This document shows, piece by piece, positions 1 to 10,823 of a stretch of DNA of 64,000 bases (positions are counted from its first letter, which is position 1; the number at the start of each line of letters is the position of its first letter). Under the pieces are notes generated by a model, which saw only the letters and a program-made list of their open reading frames with translations, did no database searches and was not told where the DNA came from. Origin of the DNA: Rostrohypoxylon terebratum (Eukaryota > Ascomycota > Sordariomycetes > Xylariales > Hypoxylaceae); contig MU385900.1 in assembly GCA_022497145.1 (NCBI GenBank), positions 185,499 to 249,498 on the forward strand. The letters are read 5' to 3'. A program made the translations under genes and the position numbers.

Positions 1-1022
1 ACCTATTATTATTCCCACCCCCACGTGGTGAGTTGCCCAATCGTGCCTTGTTCTGCTTGTTCAACTTCCCGGCGCGTTGGAGTCATTGGCGTGGATATTG
101 GTCGGTCTACGTCGCATTCAGAATGGGGCGGACATATTAGCATCCAGGCTGCCAGGCAGACATAGGCGATTTGGCGTGCTGCCTTCTGTTTTCTACATAC
201 TTTGCTGCACACCTATTGCCCGGGCGATTAGAGGTTGTAGTTGTACCGCAGCTGACAAAGATTCCTAAGTCGAACATGACCTATCAAAAATCAGGGCTCA
301 TATTAACTACACACGACTGCAGTAGAGTACCATAATCGCAAACCGGCGTGACGATCTGAGGCCAGATTTAGCGAATCAACATGCAGATTCGGGGATCTAG
401 GGTGCCTGGAGTCTTTGCTTCGGACCTTAGGTAGGGTCTTTGCCTAGGGTGTCAGGGTGTTTGCCGCTGTCAATGGTGGGTGGGATGCCGACCAAAGCAG
501 CCAAGCAGGTCAAGCTAGCCTGGGGAAGGTCGCAAAACCAGGGCGGCAGTCTGGCTGTCTGGTAGTGTCAAAAGAAACAAGACAGCCCTGAAGCTGGAGA
601 ATATAGTGAGTCAATCCAGTGTGTAAAGGAGGGTATGCGGCTATAATATAACAAAAATATAAATATCGCCAAATGCCCCCCTCAATTCTTGCCCCTTCTT
701 TTCGTTCTTCCTCCCCCCCACCACAACCATCAGGGTCGCAAAGCTTTTTCTAGGATATCTCCAGATACATTCGTTCATTTCCCCTTCGAATCGACTCTGG
801 GATACCGCCCGGACCCCTGTCAATCATTTTTTTCTTGTGCGTCGACTTTCTCTCACCACCTTCACTCTCTAAGTCTACGGAAATCCGAAAATACCTTCTA
901 TACGCTCTTTTCGTCGCTCTCTAGTCAATTAATTCTTGTATATCCCGAACCCGAAACCACAATAAAAAACCGTCAATACGCTATCCCGATTTCTTTCGCT
1001 ACTACGAATCACAACCGCCATC
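1..1022. other. Intergenic, upstream of the BTB gene
   Basis: No convincing coding region is seen; the short open frames here lack recognisable domains. From about 680 to 1022 the plus strand becomes pyrimidine-rich (C and CT runs), which is typical of a fungal core promoter and 5' leader just ahead of the BTB start codon. Confidence 0.5.
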
Positions 1023-1865
1023 ATGTTCAAGCGCTCGTTCCGGTCCGCGGACCGAGTCGACAAGTCAGCGAGGCTCAAGAAATCTAGTAACAACACCAAC
1101 AACACGGTTCGGGATCCACAGAAGCTAGCGAAACTGCAGCGGTCGCTCGAGGAGATTCTTCCCGTTAAGAAGAACCTCACCTCTCCCATCGTCACCCTCA
1201 CGGTTGGTCGAGAGGCGCGACTGTTCGCGGCCCACGAGGAAGTCCTGAGCCAGTCGCCCTTTTTCGAGAGGGCATGCCGGGACCAATACCTCGAGGCGCA
1301 GAGCAAGAGGATTTCGCTTCCCGACGAAGAACCAGAGATCTTCTCGGCCGTTCTCGAGTACCTCTACAAGGGTGACTACTACCCCCGCTTGGTGCACAAC
1401 AAGCACCGAAACTCTTGGGAGCTCGAGGATGCCGTGAGATCACCCGACCCCTCAGAAAATAACCGAGCTGGCCGCGGAGCCGTCGAGGCCACAATGTATG
1501 TCTCCAGTGTGGGCCAGTATCTCCTACGGGATACCGTCGTCTACTGCGCCGCCGACAGGTTCGGACTCGAGGAGCTCAAGCGCCTGTCTCTCCGGAAACA
1601 GGGTCTGCAGAGTGGGATCGATGTCGGAACGATCCTTCGGTCGGCACAATACGCCTACGACAACACGCCGGACACGGACTCGCGGTTGCGCGCTCATTAT
1701 CTCGCCCTAATCATCCGATGTCGCAAGACATTCAAGAGGAGTGGAACCATGCAAGCGGAGATGGAACGCGGCGGCAAACTATTCTTCGACCTATTCGTTG
1801 CCATGTGCAACCATCTCGACGACGTCGTGGACATGAGCAACGCTCGGACTCCTAAGACGATCTGA
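1023..1865 (+). CDS. BTB/POZ domain protein
   Basis: Single-exon gene of 280 residues starting at an ATG preceded by a pyrimidine-rich leader. After a basic N-terminus (about residues 1-50) a BTB/POZ fold runs from roughly residue 55: a VTLTVG strand, the hallmark FAAHEEVLSQSPFFERAC segment, then the LPDEEPEIFSAVLEYLYKGDY helix and strand region. A polar insertion follows, and the fold resumes at YCAADRFGLEELKRLSL. BTB domains mediate dimerisation and often link substrates to cullin-3 ubiquitin ligases, but no second domain (kelch, MATH, zinc finger) is present, so the partner is unknown. Stand-alone BTB proteins of this kind are numerous in Pezizomycotina. The family assignment is firm; the biological role is not. 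Confidence 0.88.
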   Translation: MFKRSFRSADRVDKSARLKKSSNNTNNTVRDPQKLAKLQRSLEEILPVKKNLTSPIVTLTVGREARLFAAHEEVLSQSPFFERACRDQYLEAQSKRISLPDEEPEIFSAVLEYLYKGDYYPRLVHNKHRNSWELEDAVRSPDPSENNRAGRGAVEATMYVSSVGQYLLRDTVVYCAADRFGLEELKRLSLRKQGLQSGIDVGTILRSAQYAYDNTPDTDSRLRAHYLALIIRCRKTFKRSGTMQAEMERGGKLFFDLFVAMCNHLDDVVDMSNARTPKTI

Positions 1866-4347
1866 AGAGCTCTTGGAATGCTGTAATAACATGTGTCTAA
1901 CTGAATAACGGGTCCCATGGGAAGGAATACTACGGCGTTGACTTGTGAATTTTTGATATGCTTTTTGCTTTGGCGAGGAACGGAATCGTCACCGGGGAGA
2001 ATGGTCTTTGCTTTTCCTTGTCTCTGGCTTCTTCCCTCCACTCAGTCTCTCCCAGATCATAAGTCATCAGATTGGAACACCATTCGGGAGACTCCCAACT
2101 CCACTTCTTGTCGAGGTTGGCCGACCATTTTTGATGATGTTTTCTATTTTCGGGGAGAGGAGGGGGTATGAACGTACACGGTTTGCTCATATCGTCCTCC
2201 CCATGACTTTTCCTACAGTCTAATGACCCAAAGGCACGCGCACCTACTCAACTCATGTATTCATTACGTATCTCCCCACGGTTTTTTCCAGGTCATCGAA
2301 CTCAGGCGTTTCGGACTATTTTCATGGACGGTTCGCACGGGATTTGCTTTTCTTAGCTTATTCGCTGGGCGAAAAGTCCAAAAGAAAAGAAACAAACAAA
2401 CGGATATTAGAGACTTGGGAAAGGGGAAAGGTTTGCGGCTCAACACAACTCTTTGCGATATTTGTCTTTTCACAGCGTTGCTTTTCATCTGATTTCCCTA
2501 CAAAGCGAGTTTTTTTTGCACAAGGCGCAATTGATACCACCAAATTGTCAAATCGGGAGACTCGCAAAGGGCAGCCGGGAGGACAAATTGAAATAATGCA
2601 CCACAGGCTGGCGCGCCTCTTCGCTCCGTATCCATCTTCTATGTCTTCACGAAAGCATACCGAAAAGCCAAAGGCCAAAAAAAAAAGTCCCAAACACACA
2701 CACAACTCGCTCCGTAGATTATCCTCCTCCCCCACGAGGAGAGAGAAATACGGAGCGGAAAAGGTAAAGAACGAAACAGGGAGACTGGCATATGCATGTG
2801 AAGCTGCATCGGTTCTGCTAGCGCGATGAAAAGCTGGCATCACGAAAAAAAAAAGGACAATTCTACCTAGTCTTGACGACTAGCCCAAGTAAAAAAAAAA
2901 AGAGTGACCTGTCCCTAGCGGACAGTTAGCTTAGCTAAAGCCCTCGTTGGGGCGAGATAATGAGAGATTCGGCCACCTCCATGATCTTTCCGTCTTTGAC
3001 TACCGCGAACGTGATATGATGCGTGCCTTGTTGTGCGAAGCCCCTGAATCGGCCTCCGTTACTTTTCGCCATAGAGCACACAGCACTCTCGATATTACAG
3101 TGAAATTGCCTAGTCATTCATAATCAATATTATGGGCAGCTTTTAACGAGGCGTTCCGAACCTTCCCCCACGATGGCTTCTACTCAATTTTCTTTGCTTA
3201 GAAATTCTCTATCAGAACCACTACCTATTGCTTATCTACCTATAGCCTCTAAGCTCCATGCAAGCTACGTCGTCAGCATCAACCTAGTTTCGATCAAGAC
3301 AGTGAATCTTTTTGTCGACCACAACTTTTCAAGTTGACCAATTACGTAGGTACTTTTGAGTCAAGGTCTGTTTACTACCGCGTATCCTAGGTGAATGGTA
3401 GAGAGCCTGAGACATTCATCAGCATCACTTGTCATGTAACCATACCATAGGGAATCTGTTCTATCTACGTCGGGTTTCGCGCTCGCGAAGTGGCATACCT
3501 ACAGGTCTGCTTATACTTACTCCATTAGTTAATTGTTTAGCGCCACAAGAACCACTACGTCAAGGCCTGCATCGATAGTGGCAAGATTATAGAGGCCTGT
3601 TGCAAGTTCATACATAGTATACTCTCGCCATGTCAGAGGTGCCCAAGATTGCGGAAGCTATACCGTAGTACGCCATTTGCTAAGCTTCTATACCTTGGGG
3701 GAAAAAGCATCCATGGGGGCAATCGGTGGCATTAGACCGAGCTCTCGAAGCGCATAGTGAAGTCCTTCGGATCCGCCTGTCCGCATAGACAAGATTGCCT
3801 TTTGAGCAGCAAAGGGGAGTGCCCCAGTGCCGAGAATCACCTTAGGACCTAGGACCTAGGTTGCCGATAGAAGTCTGTAATTATTCTTCTGTTTGGCTGA
3901 ATTCTAGATGATTACTGACAGTTGTGCTGTTATGGTAGATGGTAGATGGTAGATGGTAGATGATAAATGGTGGTGATAATTGGAAGAATCAATAATCGTA
4001 TATGAATCTACTAGGCAGGTACTAGGTAGGTCCTGGGTACGTACCGAATCATTCATGAGCACAGTTACTACCTGAGCTGCCCCACCACCCCGCATTCACC
4101 AGCCGTCGATCGGTAAGGTGGGGGGGGGCGTACAGAAAGTTTACTTTAATACTCTTATTATTACTTTATTCTTATTCTTACATAGCATCCGTTAAACGTC
4201 CAGGCCTAGAACATTATTGAAGTTCCAAGGTTCTTACCTAGCACCAATTTCCTCGACGCCATTCTTTTCATCGCAACATTAGCACATCCATTCACATATT
4301 TGATACTTTGACCCTGATTGACCTGCGACTCATATCGTACGCAAAAG
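1866..4347. other. Intergenic region with possible gene remnants
   Basis: About 2.5 kb between two plus-strand genes. Long opposite-strand frames at 2344-2843 overlap each other and have no domain signature. A minus-strand stretch at about 3668-3855 reads as protein-like sequence without a complete gene around it (see findings). A 7-base tandem repeat sits at 3934-3961, and CCTAGGACCTAGG palindromes at about 3845-3862. A G-tract is at about 4120-4129. Confidence 0.4.
3934..3961. repeat. GGTAGAT tandem repeat, 4 copies
   Basis: Four perfect head-to-tail copies of the heptamer GGTAGAT in non-coding DNA upstream of the GPN1 gene. Confidence 0.95.
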
Positions 4348-5653
4348 ATGGCTTCTCCATCGATGTCTGCGCCGGCAGGGGCCTCTACTACGCCATCGTC
4401 GACGACAAGTCCTTCTGAGCCTGTTGCCATCGTATGCGTAGGTATGGCTGGATCAGGCAAAACTACATTCATGCAACGCATCAACGCGCACTTACATGGC
4501 CAGCGCGATCCCCCTTATGTCATCAACCTCGACCCGGCTGTGCTCAACGTACCGTTCGAGAGCAACATTGACATTCGTGACTCCATCAACTACAAGGAAG
4601 TCATGAAGCAATACAACCTTGGACCGAACGGTGGAATCTTGACATCGCTGAACTTGTTCTCTACCAAAGTTGACCAAATCTTAAGTCTTCTAGAGAAGCG
4701 TACTGGCCCTGACCCGGCAAACCCGGCCAAGAAACCCATCCATAACATTCTTGTTGACACACGTATGGAATCTCTTATATCAATAGCTAGCCGGAAGATG
4801 GTCTAATTACTGACAACCATGCCATTTTTTAGCCGGCCAAATCGAAGTTTTTGTGTGGTCTGCCTCCGGACAGATCCTCCTCGAATCTCTAGCTTCTACA
4901 TTTCCTACAGTCATCGCCTACATCATTGACACGCCCCGAACCGCCTCCACCAGCACCTTCATGAGCAACATGCTCTATGCCTGCTCTATTCTGTACAAGA
5001 CAAAACTTCCCATGATTCTGGTGTTCAACAAGACGGACGTCAAAGATGCGGACTTTGCGAAGGAGTGGATGACGGACTATGACGCTTTTCAGGCTGCCTT
5101 ATCGAACGACGAGGCCTCTAACGCATTCGGTGGCGTCGAAGGCGAGGGTGCTGGCAGCGGTTACATGAGCAGTCTGCTCAACTCCATGAGCTTGATGCTA
5201 GAAGAATTCTATGCACATCTCAGCGTAGTCGGCGTATCATCCATGACAGGTGCCGGCATAGATGAATTCTTCGCTGCAGTGAGAGAAAAGGCAGAAGATT
5301 TCAAGAAGGATTACCGCCCCGAGCTTGAGCGCAAGAAGCAACAGCGCGAGGAGCAGAAGATTAAGGCCCGACAGCAGGAGCTCGACAAGATGATGAAGGG
5401 TATGTCGATGGGCACAGACAATAGCCGAAGCGGCGCAATGGACAAAGCACCGAAAGTGGACGACGATGAGGATATGGGAGAAGTGAGTGACGACCAAGAC
5501 GATGATGACTACGCCGATGCGGATGACGAGTATGACCGCGAGGGCCTACAGTCTAGATATGAGGCGGCCATGTCAGATGCGAACGCATCAACGTTAGATA
5601 GCGACGCTAGCTTTGCCAAATATCTCCACACGCAGACACGAAGACAAGGCTAG
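4348..5653 (+). CDS. NPA3: GPN-loop GTPase 1 (Npa3/XAB1 type)
   Basis: Two exons, 4348-4762 and 4833-5653, encode 411 residues; the 70 nt intron starts GTATGG, ends TTTTTTAG and has a CTGAC branch point near 4808-4812. Splicing rebuilds the G3 region VDTPGQIE. The P-loop GMAGSGKT lies at residues 32-39, the family-defining Gly-Pro-Asn loop (NLGPNGG) near 92-94, and the NKTD base-specificity motif in exon 2. A lysine/glutamate-rich helix and a long acidic tail close the protein. GPN1 works with GPN2/GPN3 in cytoplasmic assembly and nuclear import of RNA polymerase II, so its location 0.5 kb from RPB12 is suggestive but may be chance. The alternative upstream frame start at 4318 is not an ATG; 4348 is in good context (AAG before ATGG). 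Confidence 0.95.
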
Positions 5654-6171
5654 AATGACAAACGACTTAAGGTTGAATTAGAAGTGTCACTCATCACGGA
5701 CGGAAAAGGCAGGCAGGCATAAGGGCGCAAATGATACCAAATTTCTGATTTGCTAAAAAGTTCAGATTTCACTGATTCCTAATTACCTGAAACTCCCAAA
5801 CTCCAATTTGCTCAGTCTCGTAAACAAGTGTATATGTTTCGTTGGGTATTAGCACACTCAAGGAAGAGGCATACGCCTATGCCATTTCATTACTCGGAAC
5901 CATCACGCGCAAGGATCGTCATGCCTTTCAAGGGATTTGTGCGATGAGAGTAGACCACTAACGTAGACCATTAAGCTGACTCTCCCTATGGATAACGAGT
6001 GTCTATCTCGTTTCATTTCATCCATTACCCGTGCGTCCATCACGCGTAGGTATCATTTTGCCTTTTAGCCTTTTAGGTGGCCATGGTAGTGATGCCAAAT
6101 CCCGTCCTAGGATCTGGCTTCTCTCGTACTTGTTTTAGGGTTCGGGATATTGTGAGCATCGCGAACGACAT
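5654..6171. other. Convergent 3' intergenic region
   Basis: Lies between the stop codons of GPN1 (+) and RPB12 (-), so it should hold both 3' UTRs and polyadenylation signals. I see no further gene in it. Confidence 0.5.
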
Positions 6172-6486
6172 CTATCGGGCTTCGAACTGCACCATTCTGT
6201 TAAGGCACGTTAGCTTACTGATCTTGAAAATGAAGAGCGTGAAACAATGGTGAATTTACCGCTTGGTGCGTTCCTTGTAAAGCACGCGACAACCACACTC
6301 CTTGCACCGAATGGGATCATTGCGCTTCAAGGGAAACTTGGTTCCACAATCACCACAGATGTAGTGCATGGTCGCGAGACCAGCGTTGGGGTCCATAGTG
6401 TCGAAAATGTTGCTGCGACCGGCGCCCTGGGAGCTGGCGCCGCCCTGCGACGTGGGGATCTGGTAGTCTTCGCGAGACGCGCTCAT
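6172..6486 (-). CDS. RPB12: RNA polymerases I, II and III subunit RPABC4 (Rpb12)
   Basis: Coding exons 6260-6486 and 6172-6196 (minus strand) with a 63 nt intron; the last exon supplies only the terminal MVQFEAR, which is the conserved C-terminus of this family. The protein is 83 residues. Its zinc ribbon uses C44, C47, C61 and C64 (CGDC and CKEC) followed by GCRVLYKERTKR. Rpb12 is an essential small subunit shared by all three nuclear polymerases that sits at the interface of the Rpb2/Rpb3 assembly. The ATG at 6486 gives a slightly longer N-terminal tail than yeast (70 residues); internal methionines at residues 31 and 40 are possible alternative starts. Without the terminal 25 nt exon the protein would lose its essential tail, so simple gene callers can miss it. 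Confidence 0.95.
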
Positions 6487-6992
6487 GATGCCGGTGGTTT
6501 GTAGTGGTAGTTGTAGGCGTAGGAGTAGACGTAGAGTCTTAATTGACAGGGTCGCGACGGAAGTACGGGAACTGGTTGATTTGCAAGATCGGTGACTGAG
6601 ATGAGTATTTCGTTCAAGGAATCGAAACAAGGGGAGGTTGCCTAGCTGGAACCGATGCGAAAGACGTAAAACTTGTTGTAGTGATTACAAAGCTAGGATG
6701 GAATTTCCGATGAACAGAACAAAAAAAAAAAGGGCGGTAAGTCAGCGAGGGGCGGCAGAATTAGAGTTAAAAAGGTACTACGCGCCTTAGCGGCATCCTT
6801 GAAGGTAACATTGAACTTAGCTAGTAGCTCGGCGTCTCAAACTGAAACTTAACATTTCAATTTTCGATTAATTTTACTATAAATATTGTTTCATCAGGAG
6901 TAGAATTATTATCATATGAATATAAAACCCATATTAAAGTAGATAGATTCTCTTACTCATCCATATCTAATCATACACAGCTCTTCGAAACC
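6487..6992. other. Divergent promoter region between RPB12 and the HIT gene
   Basis: Contains an A12 run at about 6720-6732 and an AT-rich stretch. A TATA-like CTATAAATA at about 6878-6886 lies roughly 110 bases before the HIT start codon and could be its core promoter element. Confidence 0.4.
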
Positions 6993-7586
6993 ATGGCAGA
7001 CTCTAAACCCACCCAACCCTTCGACCCAGGAACCTCCCCGTCAGCCTCCGAGCCCTGCCCCTTCTGCAACATATCCAACTCTTTCACCCCCTACGACCCG
7101 GAGCACCCGCCCGCGAGCTCCCCCGCCCTGGACCCGTTCAAGCTCGCGCCGCCTGCCTTCGTCGTGCTCTCCACGCCCACCCTCGTCGCCTTCCTCGACA
7201 TCCTGCCCCTGTCGGCGGGCCACCTGCTCCTGTGCCCGCGCGCCCACCGCCCCAAGCTGACGGACGTGACGGCCCCCGAAGCAGCCGAACTAGGCGTGTA
7301 CCTGCGCGTGCTGTCCGCGGCCCTCGTCCGCGCCACGGGCGTGCCGGACTGGAACGTCGTGCAGAACAACGGCGCCGCCGCCGCGCAGGTAGTCAACCAC
7401 GTCCACTACCACCTGATCCCGCGCCCGGAGATACGCGCCAGCGGGAGGTTCAGCGAGAGCTTTACCATGTTCGGGCGGGGCGTGCGCGAAGAGCTGGACG
7501 ACGACGAGGCCGAGGCGCTAGCACAGAAGTTGAGGGCAAACGTAGCGCTGGTGCTGGAAGACGAGTCTAGGAAGGGGAAATTATGA
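6993..7586 (+). CDS. HIT family (histidine triad) hydrolase
   Basis: Single-exon gene of 197 residues beginning at ATG in the context ACCATGG. The histidine triad HVHYHLI is at residues 136-142 (H136, H138, H140), preceded by WNVVQNNGAAAAQ and an N-terminal CPFC pair (C22, C25) typical of HINT/Aprataxin-like zinc-containing branches. LPLSAGHLLLCPRAH matches the LP.GH..V.P..H strand-helix of the family. HIT proteins hydrolyse nucleotide phosphoramidates or dinucleoside polyphosphates through the central histidine. This protein is longer than HINT1 and resembles the Hnt-like fungal group; the exact substrate cannot be read from sequence. The gene body is markedly more GC-rich than its flanks. 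Confidence 0.93.
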   Translation: MADSKPTQPFDPGTSPSASEPCPFCNISNSFTPYDPEHPPASSPALDPFKLAPPAFVVLSTPTLVAFLDILPLSAGHLLLCPRAHRPKLTDVTAPEAAELGVYLRVLSAALVRATGVPDWNVVQNNGAAAAQVVNHVHYHLIPRPEIRASGRFSESFTMFGRGVREELDDDEAEALAQKLRANVALVLEDESRKGKL

Positions 7587-7751
7587 AACGTGATTTCATT
7601 TTTTGACGATTTTTCTACGAAACCCATGGCACGATTAGAAAACGACATTCTAGCGGTATTTTTTACTCATTGAAGGTCTATTTGTCTAGTCTAGTCTAGG
7701 TGCGTAACATGCACAAACCGAGCCACTTCTTAATTGATTCGGGGCTTCGAA

Positions 7752-8787
7752 CTACTCGTCGTCGCCGAAGAAGACCTTGATGGGCAACCAGTCATCTCCG
7801 CAAACCTTGAAGCGATCCGGCAAGTGGTTGAGCTTTTCGATTTCCTCCGCCGTCAACTCCCAACCGTCGATGTTGAAGTTGCTCTCGATACGCTCCGGCG
7901 TGATAGACTTGGGGATAACGTCCCAGCCTTGCTGGATACCCCAGAGAAGGAGGACTTGTTGCGGGGTCTTGCCCTTGCTCTGGGCAATGGCTTGCAATGT
8001 CGGGTCCTTGTAAAGGGGCGAGTTGGTGCTACCCAAGCAGGAGTAACCTGTTAAGTGAATGCCCTTCTCTTTGCAGTACGCAACCAATTTTGGCGAGGGG
8101 TTGTTGGGGTGGAGCTCAATCTGGTTGACGACTGGCTTGATCTGATCATATGTTCAGCCACTATCCCAACTGTACATAGATTCTAACGAATCATGACTTA
8201 CCTTAGTGGAAGGGTCGTTCAGCAACTTCTCGAGGTTGGTGATACCGAAGTTGGACACACCGATGTTGCGAACCTTGCCGGTACCGACCAACTTCTGCAT
8301 CTCGCGCCAGGTGTCGAGGAAGTTCCAGTCGTCATAGTGCTTCTTCAGGTCATCGGGGCGGGTAGAGCTAGGCCAGTGCATAAGATACAGGTCAACGTAG
8401 TCGGTGCCGAGGTTTTTCAGAGAGGTGTCGATGCCCTCGGCTACTCGCTTGTGCCAGGGGTTGTCGAGCTTGGTGGTGATCCAGATCTGCTCACGAGGCA
8501 CGCCGGAAGCGCGGATACCCTCTCCCACCTCGGACTCGTTGTCGTAAGCAAAGGCCGTGTCGATGTATCGGTAGCCAACCGATAAAGCATGCTTGACGGC
8601 CTTGGCGGTCTCGTTCTTGGGAGACTGCCACGTTCCCAGGCCGATAGCGGGGATCTTGTCGCCAGTGGCGAGCGTGAACGTCTTGCTATTCGAGTGTCAG
8701 TGGGGTGTCACTTGGAGACTAAGATTTCTCATAGTTCCGAGTGGGATAGACAAGGCGAACTCACCTTGTGTTCTTGATTTCCGCCAT
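7752..8787 (-). CDS. NADPH-dependent aldo/keto reductase (AKR, GCY1/glycerol dehydrogenase-like)
   Basis: Three exons on the minus strand, 8765-8787, 8202-8685 and 7752-8141, with introns of 79 and 60 nt; 298 residues. The complete AKR catalytic tetrad is visible: D50 and Y55 in YRYIDTAFAY, K80 in ITTKL, H111 in YLMHWP. GDKIPAIGLGTWQ at the N-terminus and IPKSITPERIESN near the C-terminus are the usual cofactor-binding signatures; the latter is the classic NADP 2'-phosphate-binding loop. These enzymes reduce aldehydes and ketones (for example glyceraldehyde or dihydroxyacetone) in the cytosol. It is a little shorter than the 310-325 residues common in the family but looks intact. The first exon contributes only eight residues. 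The physiological substrate is not predictable. Confidence 0.94.
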
Positions 8788-9798
8788 CGTTGGATTCGGT
8801 ATCTGGGTATTAATCTGGGTACGTCGAAGAATGCGTTCTGCCTAGATAGAAGTTGTAAAGGCCAAATAGCGTTCAACTGTTACAAAGAAGACGTTGTTTA
8901 GGTATTTGTACGGAAGCTATCAAGCGGGGAGGGACTATCGGGGAGTAGCATTTTTTTCTAGCTCTTTCTATTGCTAGTTCGGACATGGCCAACATGCAAT
9001 TTCCCTACTTCCGTCTGTAGGTACTAGGTAGGTAGGTAGAAAATGGCAGGATATGACGCATGGGAAATCCACATTATCATCATCGGAGGACTCTAGACAA
9101 GGTTTAAGCGTTACACATCCGCCTGCCCAAAGCAAGTTGTACCTGCCTACCTGCCCGCCAGCCCGCTCAAGTGGGGGTACACAGAATGTTACCCCCTCCT
9201 ATTACTTAGTACTAGGTATCGCCATTATCGCATTATCGTTGTTATCATCATTTCACATGGGTAAAAGGTTGCGCCTAGGTATACATTCAGATTACGACAC
9301 TCGTCCGAACCTTATTCTCTGCGGAAGATTGCTGGTAGCATGCTCAATCCCGATCGCATCTCTAATTGCACATGTGTTCAACAATCAGCAGTCATCAAAC
9401 ATTGGTGAACCGTGCGATTAGCAAGATTGAAAGGTACCTATAGCTAGCTCAAGGAGTCCTATTACAGGTATACATACTATTAGATAGTAGACATAACTCA
9501 CGATACTAGCCAAGTACTACTTCCAATTCAGCGACTCTAAGACTTGCCTAATTTGATGCTAAAGCATATCAATTCACAAATCACATGGTACGCGCTCCAA
9601 TGAAAATTCGACGCTTGACGTCTCAGCTGTGGGTTTGAACTTTGTTCCAAGTTCTATGTGCTCTATCTAGATCGAGGGAATATTCCGGTCTCGGCTAGCT
9701 TACCCAGCTTAACCCTTAAGCTGGGGCACGTCAACGGGCACAAATAGGATATATATCTCATTATCTTGCATTATTTCCATCCACGAAGTAGTGGCTAA
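8788..9798. other. Intergenic region before tRNA-Gly
   Basis: About 1 kb without a convincing gene. It contains TAGG-type microsatellite fragments near 9020-9040. An AT-rich GATATATATC segment at about 9749-9760, about 40-50 bases before the tRNA, may act as an upstream Pol III element. Confidence 0.4.
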
Positions 9799-9869
9799 GC
9801 ATCAGTGGTTTAGTGGTAAAATCCATCGTTGCCATCGATGGGCCCCGCGTTCGATTCGCGGCTGATGCA
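9799..9869 (+). tRNA. tRNA-Gly (anticodon GCC)
   Basis: A 71 nt intronless tRNA. The acceptor stem GCATCAG (9799-9805) pairs with CTGATGC (9862-9868), followed by discriminator A. The A box TGGTTTAGTGG (9806-9816) and B box GTTCGATTC (9849-9857) match the Pol III consensus. The anticodon stem CATCG/CGATG encloses TTGCCAT, giving GCC, which reads GGC and GGT codons. Sequence and structure agree with fungal tRNA-Gly(GCC). Confidence 0.97.
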
Positions 9870-9873
9870 TTTC

Positions 9874-9878
9874 TTTTT
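9874..9878 (+). terminator. Pol III T5 terminator of tRNA-Gly
   Basis: A run of five T residues begins five bases after the tRNA 3' end, with further T4 and T5 runs at 9883-9892 as back-ups. This is the standard RNA polymerase III termination signal. Confidence 0.85.
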
Positions 9879-10119
9879 CAACTTTTCTTTTTCTGATACT
9901 GGCTTATGAGAATTGCTGAGTTATTTTTTGCTTGTTTTTTCTCTATGAGATGAATAAGAGCTTGGTGTTCGGTGTGATCTCAGCAGAGGCTAGCTAGAGG
10001 TCGGTGAACTATTTATCTCACTACACTGAATTACATCCTAGTCTCCCGATTTACTGAACTCGTGCCATTATAAGTTACCTAGTTTCATGTAATGACATCT
10101 CTATCTATATTTACAGATG

Positions 10120-10760
10120 TTAAGGATTCACATATGGCACCGTTCCAAACTTGGACCCTTCTATGCGTCGAAGCGGCAACTCGCCTAAGTTGATTCCATC
10201 TAAAACTCTCAGGTTGATCGGGGACCAATCCAAATGATCAACAGCCCGCTCGCGGTTTTCCTCAGGCAGCTCAGCAATCTGCTCAGGCGTATAATCATCG
10301 ATGTGATTATGGACGGGCACGCCGCATGTCCTACAGAACGACTTCTTCCAGACGCCGCGGCTGAAGGAGTAGTATCCGAAATGAGATGACCCTGCGATGA
10401 AGACATGGGATTTGGAGGGATATATCCAGAGATAGGCATTCTGTCACCATATAGTCATGTTAACGGGTCTACTCGACAGCAATTCATGGCAAGGGGCAAA
10501 GGGGCGAGGAGATAAGGAGACAGTACCCGAGTACATATACTACAATCACATTCTAGTAAGTCCGCCTCATAAGTGCTATCAATCGGCTTCGACTTCAAGG
10601 CTAGCGTGATTGCGCCGCAATGGCAACCGCCGGTGTATACTTTGCCATTCTCAATCTCGGCCAGAGGCGGATCGCTTGTAAATCTGGGCGGAGTCCAGGT
10701 TGGCGATTTCAGGTCATCGATCCTAGTAAACGCGAGAATTCGAGTGAGCTTCATCCTCAT
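10120..10760 (-). CDS. GFA/CENP-V domain protein (glutathione-dependent formaldehyde-activating-like), zinc sites intact
   Basis: Two minus-strand exons, 10527-10760 and 10120-10440, flank an 86 nt intron; 184 residues from the first ATG. All cysteines of the CENP-V/GFA zinc fold are present: GGCHCG (C46, C48), ECDCSIC (C71, C73, C76) and FCRTCG (C114, C117). The stretch NAYLWIYPSK after the second cluster and the closing VRVLDG-like region (LRVLDGINLGELP) are typical. Fungi carry many such proteins; formaldehyde-glutathione condensation was proposed for the bacterial prototype, but the function of the fungal members is mostly unproven. The leader before residue 40 is longer than usual, so a later start or an additional upstream exon is possible. 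It lies just downstream of a second, divergent family member on the same strand. Confidence 0.9.
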
Positions 10761-10823
10761 TTGTAGCTTCAACTAGGTACTTATCAGGGGAGAAAAGTAG
10801 CAGAAGGGACCCGGGCACCTAAC

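Noticed and set aside
2344..2843. Two overlapping 161-codon frames on opposite strands
   Set aside because: No ATG-led conserved sequence or domain is seen, both contain low-complexity stretches, and neither has sensible exon partners.
2935..3117. Short minus-strand frame with GTHHITFAVVKDGKI
   Set aside because: The stretch is mildly reminiscent of NTF2-like proteins, but it is short, isolated and lacks a start or other exons; evidence is too thin to call.
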